DNA of 64,000 nt, taken from Cunninghamia lanceolata (taxonomy: Eukaryota; Streptophyta; Pinopsida; Cupressales; Cupressaceae). The notes beneath the pieces are model-generated. The model saw nothing but the letters and a program-made list of their open reading frames with translations, made no database searches and was not told the origin of the DNA. Of the stretch, positions 34,156 to 46,647 are shown piece by piece (position 1 is the first letter of the stretch; each line of letters starts with the position of its first letter). Both the position numbers and the translations under genes were made by a program. The stretch is from NCBI GenBank assembly GCA_027924645.1, contig BSBN01000829.1, forward strand, positions 5,642,001 through 5,706,000. Direction: 5' to 3'.

Positions 34156-36368
34156 TTTTTGGCAACCACCATGGGGCCTTGCCCTGATTTAACATGAAAA
34201 CTAAGTTTTTTGTGCAAAAATTCCATACATAGGAAGATTTAGCACATCTAATCCATTCTAATGCTCATTTGAGCTCTATTCTGGTGCATCTGATCTTTTG
34301 GTGCATTTACCTCATGATGATGCATATCTGCGTTCTATTACAATGCATCTACTGCCGAATGCATGTACTCTCTGTTTCAGTGCTTTTATAGAACACATCT
34401 ACTGATGAACGCATATACTCTCTATTTCAGCGCCTTTAACTTTTGTTTCTATGCTTTTAAAATTCATGTGCTTCTGAGCTCTGTTTTTGCACATTTAAGC
34501 TCTGAAGCTGCACATCTATTTTGAATAGTGATTTTAGGATATTTCTTACATTTTTTACTAATGCTGACACTTTTTGTAGGGAAATTCTCTCATCTACTTA
34601 CAGGATTAGGGGTTGGTTTAGTCATTATAGGTGCATTGTTAACACACATCATCTTTTTAAAGGATAGTAATCGGATGCTCATGCAAAATCATATCTAGAT
34701 CTAACTAGGAAGGGAGTAACTTGAATCTTGTTGCATCAACAAATTGAATCTAGTCCCAATACTAGGAGGATAAAATTGAACCATTGCTATCTTGCTTTTC
34801 AAAGTTAACAACATGCATGTGTGCCCAAGTAGCTAGCTCATATAGTCTTTTTCATTTTAACTAGGGGAAAAGAACAACTGTCTTTCATTTTTTGGGAATG
34901 ATATCAGGCCTATGCTCTCCCCTATCTTGGGTCACCAAAATTCTAGACATATCATTTTCGCATGTGTTAAACCTTTAGAGAGGCCTGCCCTTGGATATCC
35001 TTTCGTCCAAGTAGGAATGACCTTAAGTGGTAACAGGCTAAAGCCAAGCCCTACCGAGCCACTACAAATAAATTGTGTTTGGAGTGAAAGCTTCAAACAA
35101 TGAGTGAAGTTGTGTTATACTAATAGCTGACCTCCCCCAAAACCCTCCAAGGCATAACCCTTGAAGGCTAGGAGACTCCATAATGAAGAGTAGTGTTGTC
35201 ACATGTATAACCACTCAAAAAGTTGCCCTTACTAGTTATTCTTTGTTTTAGTAGCCCAAAAACCCTCTATTTGTTGGTGTAGAAGGTGGGACCTTTGAAG
35301 CCACCCTGATTCATGTGGTTCATAGTAGAGATAGCAGGGACAATCTTAAGGTTCAATGGGGGTACGAGCCTTAGGAAACCCAAATCTTGGTATGCATGAG
35401 AAGTGAGTGCCGTCAAGAGGAGTCGGTGCTACCAAGAACCTAAAGCTATCTACTTTGAATATGCATAGCTAGGGGATCCAACAGATATTGCCTTTACTAT
35501 CCTAGGATTTGTAAATGTTTTGAGTCAAAAAGAGTCCAAAAATAACCAAAAAAAAAGATTAAAAACATCATGAAAACTTCTTTGTGTTTGCTATGTTTTA
35601 TTTTCCATAATTGAGAAAATTAGATCAAAAACACCAACTTGCAACCAAGAAACTAAAAAAACATCAAAAACTATGCCAAAAATTGTAAAAAAAATTAAAA
35701 AAACCAGAGCTATGCATCTGTCTTGCAGAGCTGTGCATATACCTCAACCTGCTACTCATACATTCTAACTTGTTGCGCATTGATCATCTATTACTGTGCC
35801 TTTAAATTTTACCAGAATTGCTCTTTTGTCTTGACTTCCTGTAGATATATCCCCTATTTTAGTGCTTCAATTATTATGCATCCGCAATAGTGAGCATTTC
35901 CACATATTTTCAGAGAAAAAAATCAAGCTTTACAGGTACCCATTTTAGCCTTGTTCTAGTTTCTGAGATCAAATCTACCGTTCAGTCACCTTTCCCATTT
36001 GTTTCCATAGCATACCCTCTCTTTTGTTGGTCGTCCTGTCCACCTTCTACCCAGTCTTTCCAAAGTAAAGTCAAAGTTCCATATCAGATTAGTACAAGAC
36101 CTTTTTTAGATCATTTTGGATTCAAGTAACCCTAGTAGGTCACAAAACTTCACTAGTGGTCTTGGTGCAAGACTAGTCTCTACACAGTAAACAGGTACCA
36201 AATATCCTTAGTTGTGGCTATCATCTTTTGTCAACCAACTTACTTGGAATCATTTATCAAAAGAGTCCCTTTTTCAAATCTCATCACAAATATCCTCTTC
36301 TCAACAATCTCCACCAACACCTTACCAAAATCTCTAGTTTCATCCCACCTCTTCCCACATTGCCTCGC
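34156..36368 (+). other. E4 5' leader
   Basis: This 2.2 kb untranslated leader starts with a PBS-like ggcaaccaccatgggg at 34,160-34,175. From 34,250 to 34,520 it has loosely repeated phrases around gcatctactg and tactctctgtttcag. A block at about 34,905-35,510 is alignable to the leader of E6 (55,850-56,420) although LTRs and coding regions of the two elements differ. From 35,530 to 36,200 nothing is recognised. Confidence 0.75.
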
Positions 36369-38624
36369 ATGGTTTTAACTAGATATCAATACCAAAAACA
36401 ACTTGAAAAGGCCAGATCATCCAACCGCATTGTCACCCCTCATGATAGTGATGAGAAAATCTCTCATGATGAGTACCAAGGAACCTTCCAAGATTAGAAA
36501 TTTCAACGCATGCTAGAGAAAGTGCTCCATGAGGACCCTTACAAGTACTTTCTTCATCTTGCAAATCTAAGACTTAAACTCCCTTCAGACTTTGATCTCA
36601 ACAAACTGAAAGAAACCATAGAGGAAACTCATGAAAAACACACTAATGAGGACAAAGGAAAGAAATTTGTAGACCCAAACATACCTATGGAAGAAATGAG
36701 GAAACAAATCGAGGGCCTAATGCAACAAATGACAGATCTGAAAATAGGAACAAACACTAAAACTTACTCCTTCAAGGACATCACATTGTATCCCTTTGAG
36801 AAAAGTTTAAACATGGTTCCCTTCCCCTTTCGGTTTAAAGTTCATAAGTTTGACAAGTACAAAGGGAAAGGGGACTCAAGAGATCACATTAGAGAATTTA
36901 AAATCGTGTGCATGGAAGTATCTCACAACGAAACTTTCTTAATGAGACTATTCCCCAGATCTCTAGGTGGTCAAGCCATGGAATGGTTCTCATGACTTCC
37001 ATCGGGCATCAAAACTTCTGATGAGTTAGTAAACAAGTTCATTACACACTTCTCATATAACATTAAACATGAAGTTTCCATGCTTCATCTATACAATACA
37101 AAACAAAAAGGTGGCGAATCATTCGCCTCTTTCTTACAAAGGTGGAGACAACTAGCAAGCAAATACTCATATGACATACCTAAGAAGCAAATGACAGAGA
37201 TGTTTATCCACAACCTTAACCCTGATCTAAGTTACCAAATCCAAATTCAATGCCCTACCTCATTTTCAAAAGTCATTGAGATGGGATTATTTATCAAGAA
37301 AGCTATGATCACCAAGGGGCAAATCAAGTTGTACAAGGACACTCCTAACTCTAACTACACCATGAACAAGTCAAAGTTTTGGACAAAGAACAAAAATGTT
37401 GTCAATGATGGAGTAGTTGATGCCAAAGTGGTGGCTCCCAAACAAAAAACAATCTTCACTCTCAAAGGAGAAGTAAACAATGCTACACAAAACAAAACCT
37501 TCTCTTGCGTGCCAAAGCCATGGTTCAAATCTAACCCTAGGCAAAATTTCACACCACTAGGGGAGTCCCAAGAGCCTAGGTTAAGAAAATTATTGGCCAA
37601 CAATGAGATCACTCTTCCACCAACTAGCGACTATGAACCTGAAACAAAACCTCACTACTGGAAAGATATAGATTTCTACAAATATCATAGAGGAAGAGGC
37701 CACATGACCAACAACATCCATCTCAAACACGTCATTCAAGACATACTTGACCAAAATCAAGTAGGCACTCAAGAACATACCTCTAATGAGACGCATGTGG
37801 CATATAAGGATCCCCTCCTCAATAATGATAGGCCATACAACAACAACAAGAAAAATAACAACAATAATAACAATCGAAATAGGGAGAATCAAAACAATAG
37901 AAACAACAATGCTAACTATGCAAGTGTACCATTTGATTATACCGTCAACTGCATATCGGAGCACATCGTACAAGCCAATGTGGTCACATTCAACCAACAA
38001 TCAGGACCCAACAAAACTGATTGCAGCATCATCACCCACAGTGGTAAGGTCATGTTAAACACGCTTCCTCCAAGGTCATCACATTCTCCATCTAACTCCC
38101 ATATGTACAATGTCATAGACCAACTTCAAAAAACTCCTGCCCACATTTCTATCTTAGAGTTTTTACATTTGTCTCCTTCCCACAAGGAAATTCTCGATAA
38201 TTCCCTAGTGGAAACAACTATGCCCATGAACCTGGCCCAAGAGAAGTTTCAAGCCATGGTAGGAAATCTAACCTCCTCAAGCACTATCTCATTTACTGAA
38301 CAAGATGATCTTTCAGTGTCTCAGCCTCATACCACACCCTTGCATATCATTGCATTCATTCATAAACACTGTATCAAAAGCCTTGTTATTGATGAAGGAG
38401 CCATTTTAAATATTTGCATAATCAAGCTAGTCCTTACATTGGGGTTCTCTAAAAATGCAGTGGATCCTAGAAAAAAGATCAACATTAAGGCCTATGATGA
38501 AGAAGAAAGAACTACTAAGGGAACAATGTTGTTACCAATACAAGTTGGTCCAGTAATAAAGGATGTTGTTTGCCAAGTTCTCGATAGGGAGCTAGCTGAT
38601 AATATCCTCCTAGGTAGACCCTAG
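36369..38624 (+). pseudogene. E4 gag-protease
   Basis: The Met at 36,369 (MVLTRYQYQKQLEKARSSN) is a typical Tat-like gag start. Two in-frame stops only (36,495 and 36,993) interrupt 752 codons. The gag core has FRFKVHKFDKYKGKGDSRDH, FLMRLFPRSLGGQAMEWF and ESFASFLQRWRQLASKY. A zinc-knuckle-like spot reads YKYHRGRGHMTNNIHLKHVI, with both outer cysteines replaced. An N-rich stretch follows. The protease core is LVIDEGAILNICIIK (near 38,383) and its end is VVCQVLDRELADNILLGRP, followed by TAG where a Trp codon is normal. The frame is remarkably well kept for a pseudogene. Confidence 0.88.
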
Positions 38625-40067
38625 ATTCATGCCATGGAAGCTATACCTTCTACCTACCACCAATGAATCAAATTTCCTCATAACAATAAGCAGATCACTG
38701 TCCAAGGTGATCTAGATCCCTTTTAGCACTGCAACACTTTTCACTCAAAGTCTAATTACATCATTCCGAACAATAGAGCCTCTATATCCCCCATCTCACA
38801 ACATGGTTCTACCTCCAAAGCTTCCTCATCCAGACCCAAAGAGTAGAAAATCACCATCAAAGAAATAGGAGTAGGGGAATACTCCATCAAGCACAACCTC
38901 AATTTTGCCAAACTGCCTCTATCTCCAAGATCCTTTGGCCAACCTACACCTAAATACATTCCAAAATCTTTTGCTCCTCCTAAAGCTCCCACAACTCCCT
39001 TTGTAAAATGGGGGGCCCTATCAAATAAAATAGAAGAAAGAGATGTCTTACAATGGTTATACAAAGAGGAAGATAACATGTAACAAGAACCACCTAAGCT
39101 CCCAATGGAAATCTATGGGCATGGTGAGTCTATCCTACATAGAATGGGTTATGATGGACAAGGTCCCATTGGCCTAAGAAAAGAAGGAATAATAGAACCC
39201 ATCCAACCTTCTTCATCCTCACTGGCAAGAAATATAAAAGGGTTGGGATACAAGGACAAAGGCAAAGCTAAGGCCAATGCTTGTTTTGTGGAATAGATTC
39301 ATGCCCTACAAGAAGACAATGACATAGACTCTAATGAGTATGAGTGGGATGAAATCACAGAGCACACCTATGAAGACAAAGGAGTTGACACCATTCAAAC
39401 CTATAGCCCCTACCATGAGGGACAAATTCTAATGCATAGACCATTAGAGTGTGATTCGCCAACTCCTAAGAGTACAACTTTCAAGGAAGGTCAGAGTTCC
39501 ATCGCAACAAACAATTTGGAGGAAAGTACCATCTTGGATCATATCCCTACCAATCTGAATCCTAACCATGTATCTGTTCAAACTATCAATGAATCAGATC
39601 TATCTTCTGCTCCCCTTCCCCTTGTGCATCCTGAACTTATCAACTGGGATTTACAAGGAACCTTACAACTAGACATGTTCCAAAACAATGATGCCTATAA
39701 TGACTAGATGGAACTTAGGGACCACCTACCTATAGGAGATCATAAAGCTAGCTTTTCCATTGAACTTAACACCATGGCTTATTTTGGAGAGGGTGCCAAG
39801 ATTTCTAGTCACAAAAACATAAAAATAAAAAATGGATCTGATGGTAAAAATTGCTTTGCGAAAATATCAAATCCCAAAATAGTAAAAAGAAAGGACACAT
39901 CAAATGGTGAAAACCTCTTTGAGGTGCTAGACGATAGAAGGCTTGACACTCTCCCCACCAACATGTATCAAGAGAAGTCTCAGATTGTTGTGGAACCTAC
40001 ATAACCTATCAACATTGGAATAGAGGATAATCCTAAGATCATTCACTTTGCAAAGTCACTATATCCA
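38625..40067 (+). pseudogene. E4 protease-RT linker with a G-patch-like segment
   Basis: The same frame as gag continues with stops. At 39,105-39,296 it reads ILHRMGYDGQGPIGLRKEGI and RNIKGLGYKDKGKAKA, with the spaced glycines of a G-patch. G-patch segments are known near the protease of some plant LTR elements. The rest (39,432-40,004) is acidic and Ser/Pro-rich and not recognised. The E6 ORF ends in a similar segment. Confidence 0.7.
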
Positions 40068-41460
40068 TTGGAAAAAACAAAATTTGTACCATTCTTCAAG
40101 AAAAAGCAAGCCAACTTTGCTTGGTCATATGTAGATATGCCTAGTTTAGATCCAGATTTGATTCTAAATCATCTTCCACTAGATCTAGGGATCAAACCAA
40201 TCAAGCAGAAGCTCAGGAAGATGCATCCACACATTCCATCACTAGTAAAAGAGGAACTCAAGAAACTGCTAGATGTAGGGTTCATCAGAGCAATATACTA
40301 TCCAGAGTGGGTTATCCAACATAGTGCCAGTATCCAAACCTAATGGCAAAGTTAGACTATGCAATGATTTCTAAGATCTTAACAAAGCTTGCTGCAAGGA
40401 TGACTTTTTGTTGCCTAATGTTGATATCATAGTTGACTTGACAATAGGACATACCATGTTATCTCTTATGGATGGCTTCTCTAGGTACAATCAGATCAAG
40501 AGAGCATCAGAAGACCAACACAAAACTACTTTCACTTGTCCGTGGCAAACCTTCTACTAGAACATCATGCCAGTTGGGTTAAAGAATGCCAGGGTAACAT
40601 ATCAACATGCTATGATCACCATCTTCCATGATATGATGCACGTCACAATGGATGACTATGTGGATGACATCTTTGCAAAGTCACTCACGAGAGAATCACA
40701 TCTCGATGTACTAGAGAAGGTCTTTTAGAGACTAAAACACTTCAAAGTCAAGTTAAATCCAAAGAAATGTGTGTTTGAAGTCACCTCTGGCAAGCTCTTA
40801 GGCTTCATTGTATCAACAAATGGGATCGAAGTTGATCTTACCAAAGTCAAGGCTATCATGGAAATGCCACCACTAAAGAACATCACTCAATTGCGGTCTC
40901 TACAAGGCAAGTTACAAGCAATCTAATGGTTCATATCACAACTAGCAGACAAGTGCCAACCTTTCAGTCATCTCTTACATAAAAACATTCCATTCAGATG
41001 GGATGAGAAGTGCGAAGAAAAATTTGGCAAACTGAAGGAGTACCTTATGAGTCCACCCATCTTGATGCCTCCTATACAAGGTAAGCTGCTATTACTTTAC
41101 ATATCCGCTACACTAACAACTCTAGGAGCCCTATTAGAATAACATGATTATGAAGGCAAAGAAAGGGCTATCTACTATATTAGTCGCACATTGGTGGGCT
41201 ATGAACTATAATATTCTTAGATAGAAAGATTGTGTCTTGCTGTGGTTTTTGCTTCCCAAAAACTATGACATTACATGCTAGCACATTTAGTCAAACTTAT
41301 TACAAAGATAGATCCATTGAAGTACCTATTAAGCAAAATAGCTCCCATAGGTCACCTAGCCAAGTGGGTAATGCTCCTAAGTGAATATGACATTGAACAT
41401 ATAGACTGGAAGGCTATCAAAGGTCAAATAATTGCCGATTAGTTAGTAGAAGCACCATTA
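40068..41460 (+). pseudogene. E4 reverse transcriptase and RNase H
   Basis: RT begins near LGIKPIKQKLRKMHPHIPSL in the gag frame, then shifts by one base near 40,315 (VPVSKPNGKVRLCNDF). The active site is intact: DDYVDD at 40,651-40,668. Motifs HFKVKLNPKKCVFEV and GKLLGFIVSTNGIEVD follow. RNase H includes ERAIYYISRTLVGYE and YMLAHLVKLITK, ending AKWVMLLSEYDIEH. About a dozen stops interrupt it, most of them TAG or TAA where glutamine or tryptophan is usual. Confidence 0.88.
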
Positions 41461-42220
41461 TAAGATATCACACCAATGACATTTGAGTTTCCAGATGAAG
41501 CCATATCCAGTATCCCAACACACTCATGGAAACTCTACTTTGATGGATCCTATACAAACCATGGATTGGGGGCATGAATCTTGTTGGTCACTCCTCACAG
41601 CGACACCATACCTAAGTCTTATCGTCTATTATTTCCATGCACAAACAATATAGCAGAATATGAGGCCTTGGTCATTGGTCTCAAACTGGCAACAAAATGG
41701 AAAATTGAAGAGCTACATGTCTACAGTGACTCCCAACTAGTAATTAATCAAGTCAATGATGACTATCAGACCAAAGATGACAAGTTAATCTCATACAAGC
41801 ATATGGTCAATGAATTTAAAGAATACTTTGTGATCATCTCCTTTGAGTAGATACCTCACATTGAAAACAAAGTAGCAGATGCTATGGTAACCATTACCTT
41901 GCTCCTTGAGATTCCAGAGAATGAGTAATGGTATGACTTCTTCGTTGAGACAGTTATGCAACCGGCTTATGATCTTCTTGAAACCCACTTGATATGTCTA
42001 TTAGTCAGATTGAATTCACCTTGGTATGGTAAGATTTACACTTACATCAAGGATAACACCCTATCACCTGACTTGTCTTCTAACCAACGCTGAACTTTCA
42101 TTCACCAAACCTCACATTACACCATTATCGCTAATACCCTATACTACCAAGGTCTGGATGGTACTTTCCTACAATGCTTAGAATGGGAAGAATCTCAAAC
42201 CTCCTTATGAGACGTACACA
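41461..42220 (+). pseudogene. E4 second (archaeal-type) RNase H domain
   Basis: The reading KLYFDGSYTNHGLGA, then FPCTNNIAEYEALVIGLKLA and VYSDSQLVINQVNDDY, is a separate RNase H with the D-E-D pattern. A second RNase H between the first one and integrase is a hallmark of the Tat lineage, so it fixes the classification of E4. An open part covers 41,581-41,850. The following 350 bp are a linker with stops. Confidence 0.85.
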
Positions 42221-43278
42221 AAGGAATTTCTAGAACACACTCTAGTAGTCCTTCTTTAGCTAAGAAACTCATGCGTTTGGGATACTATTGGCTAAATATG
42301 GAAACTAATTCATATCAATTTGTGAAGAAGTGCAAGCAGTGCCAGATACATGGAAACTTGATACATGCACCAACTCAAGAGCTTTCACCTTTAATGACAC
42401 CTTGGCCCTTTTGTCAATGGGGACTTGACCTTGTGGGAAAAATTCACCCTCCATCATCCAATGGCCACAAGTTCATAATAACTGCCACTAAATATTTTAC
42501 CAAGTGGATTGAAGTCATTCCACTCACTAATGTCATAGGCAAATAGGTTGCGTCATTCATCGTCAATTACCTCATTTGCAGATATGAAATTCCCTCATCC
42601 ATTGTCACTAATAACGGAAGACCTTTCAAGAATGAGGATGTCCAAGAGCTTTGTGACAAATTCAAAATCTAACACCATTTCACCACCCCATACTATCCAC
42701 AAGGGAATGGCCAAGTAGAGGCATGCAACAAAACAATCTTGAAAATCCTCAAGAAGACTATCAACAATGTTGGTCATGATTGGCACATACAACTGAATCC
42801 CGCTTTGTGGGCCTATCAAACTAGTATATGCACTCCCACAGGTACTACCCCTTATGCCCTTGTCTATGGCTCAAAAGCTAACTTGCCCATCAAGGTCAAG
42901 TTACCATCCCTGAGGGTGTCGTTAAAAGGTCTTATCACTAATGAAGACTATAGGGTTTCCAAATTGCAAGAGCTAGAGCTGTTAGAAGAGAGAAGGCAAT
43001 AGGCCTTTAACCATCTTAAGGTATATCAACAAAGGATGTCACGAAGCTACAATCACAGGGTCAGTCCAAGGGTATTCAATGTTTGTGATCTAGTACTTAA
43101 GGAAAATCCCCACAATCAACAAGATCAATAAAAAGAAGGTAAGTTTGAACCCAACTTGCTTGGTCCTTATGTCATCATTGCTACCTATGGATCGGGAGCA
43201 TATTAGTTAGCAACATCAGAGGGTGAGTTGTTTGATGACACAATCAACAGTATGCATCTTCTCAAGTTCTATACCTAA
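42221..43278 (+). pseudogene. E4 integrase
   Basis: Reading YYWLNMETNSYQFVKKCKQC (zinc domain), then CQWGLDLVGKIHPPSSNGHK, IVTNNGRPFKNEDVQ and YPQGNGQVEACNK covers the catalytic core. The first acidic residue (GLD) and the Glu (VEA) are present, but the second Asp is Asn (codon 42,610-42,612). The C-terminal part has YNHRVSPRVFNVCDLVL and GPYVIIATYGSGAY, then ends SMHLLKFYT and TAA at 43,276. No chromodomain is seen, as expected for Tat. Six or more stops are in frame. Confidence 0.87.
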
Positions 43279-45517
43279 GGAGAACCCTAATGTAAGGGCA
43301 AAAGAATTTAGAAAAAAAAGAGCAAAAAATAAATAAAAAATTAAAAAAATGGAAAAACAACAAAAAAATCATCCTCTGGTGAAAACCTAGCAAACAACCG
43401 CCTTGGATAGGTACCATGATGAAAACCTAGAAAATAGGTGCCTTGGATAGGTACCATTGAAAACCTAGTAAACAGGCGTCATGTGTACTTCTAGATTTCG
43501 TGCAAATAAAAATAAGTGGTGAAAACTTGGTAAACAAGGGCTACTTGTGATAAATTGCCTTGTCCATCTTTGGGAAACCAATCACCTTGTGTCCATTCAT
43601 CCTAGCCATAGTCTCTCGTCTGATCCATATCTATTCCATATTAAAACACCTTATGTAACCTAACAATTACCTATCATGGCTTGATACACTCTTTTTGTCA
43701 CCTTATCAACTAAGGTCTTATCCAGTATCCTATCTACAGTGTCAGCCTAGCATAGCATCTGTTGTTAGTATCATAGGGTCCAAGTCCCTGAACTACGTTG
43801 CCTCTACGTCATCATGTAGGCAAGGCCATTATCAATGGGCCCTCAAGGCTCCACTTTCCTTCCATCCCATATCTTTTTGTATATCCTCTAGTCCATCCAG
43901 TCCAAGTCCCTAAACTACATTGCCTCTACGTCATCACATAGGCAAGGCCATTTAACAATGATCCCTGAGGCACTAGGTCAATCCCTTAGGGTCCGTTTTA
44001 CCAGGCATGCATGCAAGCACAAGCAAAAAACCTGCTTCCAAACAAAAATCTTGATGCAAGGCATCAACCTCTCCAGCGCAAAAAAATAACATGAGCCTAA
44101 AAATACTCAAACTAATTCTATCTAAATTATGGCAAGAAAAACACATCTAAATGCAAGAATGTTTTGTGTTTGTGATCAGGTTAACATACAGAGTCTTGAT
44201 TTTTGTTATTATGTCTTCCTATGCTACTCAAGGATGTCAAAAACTAGAGATGCTATGATGGGGGCATAATCATTTTCTTTGTCTGTTGTTTGTGGATTAA
44301 TCTTTAATAATGTGAAGCCTTGTCTAACGACATGATCTACAAAAGATCATCGAGGACTTCAGAGGTCTAACATGAAAGGGGGCAATCCTTGTTTGTTGAT
44401 ACGCAAGAAATACTCAAGTCATCTCGGTTCAATTATACCTAGATGCTTGTATTAACTTGCTAAGCCAAATTCTATGTAAGCGATACTTAGGTCATCTCAG
44501 TTCAATTATACCTAGATGCTTGTATTAACTTACAACATTCTGGAAAAAGTACCAAAAAAATCACCCAATGATGAAAAAAAGCACTTGAAAATACTTGCAA
44601 TATCAAGATGACAAATGTCCATATCCATATCCATACTATATCCAATTGCATTCCATATCCATATCCATAACGTATCCAATTACATATCCATATCCATATC
44701 CATAACATATCCATATCCCATGCAATAAAGATTCTATGCAGATTATCAAACAAAAGCTTGTGAGTCCTTCAGTCGAGTCATTCTTCTATCAATCAAATTT
44801 CTATCTATTCTTCTTTTATCCTAATCTGGTCAGTCTAAGTAATGATCCACATGAAAATCCATCCTTAATCCATACCAATCAAGTCAAGTCAATCTTGTCA
44901 AATGATCCAATCATAATCAGTGGTCTTGATCCTTGTATGATTGTAAACCAACTCAATCAGTTATAATCAATCAATTGTCTTATACAAGATGTTGCATTGT
45001 CAAAATCAGACCAACACATGCGTCTTACACAACATGTTTCATTTCTTGAAACTAGACAATATCTTTCATGTTGCTCTAGGGATCTATCGTTCCCCGCCAT
45101 GACAACACTATCCTTTGTGTTGCTCTAGGGACCTATCGTTCCTTGCCATGACAACACTGTTGTATATCGTTATTAGTTAATCATTGGTTTACCACTTGAT
45201 AGGGGCAATACCTTGTTTGTTCTTGTATCATTTGTGCATACGTGCTTACTTGCTTGTGTGTATTATCATTTTATCTTGCATCGTGTATCATTCAGCTCTT
45301 TCTTCTATCAATTTCTTCATCCTAACCTATTTTTTTCACCTTCTTCATTGTGAGATTGTCCATCTCATGTCCCTTCTACCCTCTTCCCGTCCAATCTCTA
45401 GAGGGGGCATCCTGTCATCATAACCTATACCAGGGGTGATTTGGGGGATGTGTCATTATCAAAAATTTATTCTTTGAAACAATGTGATAAAACACATTGC
45501 ATCAAAGAGGGGCAAAA
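43279..45517 (+). repeat. E4 3' region rich in tandem repeats, ending in the polypurine tract
   Basis: Directly after pol come A-rich sequence and two to three units of a ~44 bp repeat (ggtgaaaacctagcaaacaa, then ccttggataggtacc; 43,377-43,530). Further paired repeats: a ~75 bp block with ttgcctctacgtcatca at 43,798 and 43,919; a ~70 bp block with gttcaattatacctagatgc at about 44,427 and 44,499; a ~50 bp block with ctctagggacctatcgttcc at about 45,074 and 45,124. A hexamer array (catatc)n lies at 44,617-44,720. The polypurine tract aaagaggggcaaaa (45,504-45,517) precedes the LTR. Repeat-rich 3' ends are known from Tat elements. Confidence 0.82.
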
Positions 45518-46642
45518 TGCATATGCCTAAAAGTGACACGACTCTGTCTAAATAAATATTCTGAATATTTATTCCATTCTAATTCCTCTATCAATAAATA
45601 AATAAATAAAATATTTATTCGATTCATATTCCTCTAAATTAATTAAATATCAAAATATTTAATTAGCTCTTCTAAAGTCAAAATTAAATAAAAATCCTTT
45701 ATTTAATTAAATTCTTCCAAACAATTAAATAATTCTTAAATTATTTAATTAAATCAAATTCTTCTTCTAAATTTAAATAAATAAATCAAATTTATTTAAA
45801 TTCTCTCAATCTCTAAAAACTAAAATATAATCAAATATTTTATTTATTCTTCCAAACCATGCACAAACAATTAAATAAATTTATTTAATTAATTTACTTT
45901 CTTATCTTCTAAATTCTTCAAATATCTTCCAAATCTTCTAAAAAAAATCTTCTTATTCATGCACACAAAATTAAATAATTTATTATTTAATTTCTCTCAA
46001 ATCATGCAAAAGCAAATCACAAGTTGAGTTAACTGATTCAATCAATCTTATTTTTATCAACAACTCTTAAATTAGAAAAAAAATTTCTAATTTATGAAAT
46101 CATATCTCATCTTCAATAAAGGAAAAGTAGTTAACTCAAAATAGCTTTTGTGTGACACGTCTTCTTTCTATTCGTGCACATTCTTTCAACCATTCTATAC
46201 CGTTGATCTTCTTATTCATTCTATACTGTTGATCTTCACTCTCTCAAGTCTATAAATTCAACCCTATTCTTCCATTTCAATCATCCAAGCTTTTAGTATT
46301 GTTACTCTGCAGAATTAATAGTGCACCTTCGGTACCCAAATCCATTCATTGCTTGCAATCAACTTGTTACCATATCACCATTATCATTGTTGTGAAGCTC
46401 ATCTTCATTGCAATAAACTATCATGGCCATTCCCACTTGACATCTTGGAATAGCAAGGAAGTGCACCTTCTGAGGGCATATTCCTACACAAGATCATTTG
46501 CGATAGGCCATCAATGGAAGCCATGAGGTAAAGAGGTTTGTTGAGGTATTGTTCATTGTTTTAGATCTTCTTTATTTCTATATTTCATTGAGTTATGGGT
46601 ATTATTGATATCTTTGATATTTATGCATAATTTCCCTTAACA
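45518..46642 (+). repeat. E4 3' LTR
   Basis: This 1,125 bp LTR is the partner of 33,058-34,155 and starts TGCATATGCC. The TATA box is at 46,251-46,256. The upstream motif ttctatac.gttgatctt is duplicated here (46,192-46,213 and 46,218-46,239), which accounts for most of the length difference between the LTRs. Confidence 0.9.
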
Positions 46643-46647
46643 ATTGT

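Larger units (their letters stand above)
33058..46642 (+). mobile_element. E4: Tat-like Ty3/Gypsy retrotransposon, complete ends, pseudogene coding region
   Basis: A 13,585 bp element sits in the right LTR of E3. LTRs are 33,058-34,155 and 45,518-46,642; the flanks gttgt (33,053-33,057) and attgt (46,643-46,647) are a target duplication with one change. It carries a 2.2 kb leader, gag-protease in one frame (36,369-38,624, two stops), a G-patch-like segment, RT with YVDD, RNase H, a second RNase H domain, integrase, and a 2.2 kb repeat-rich 3' region. RT-RNase H-second RNase H-integrase is the order known for the Tat lineage. LTR divergence is about 7% in the first 180 bp. One frameshift (near 40,315) and many stops inactivate it. 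Confidence 0.93.

Noticed and set aside
37355..38058. Minus-strand and second-frame ORFs within E4 gag
   Set aside because: They overlap a clear gag-protease frame and show no motif of their own.
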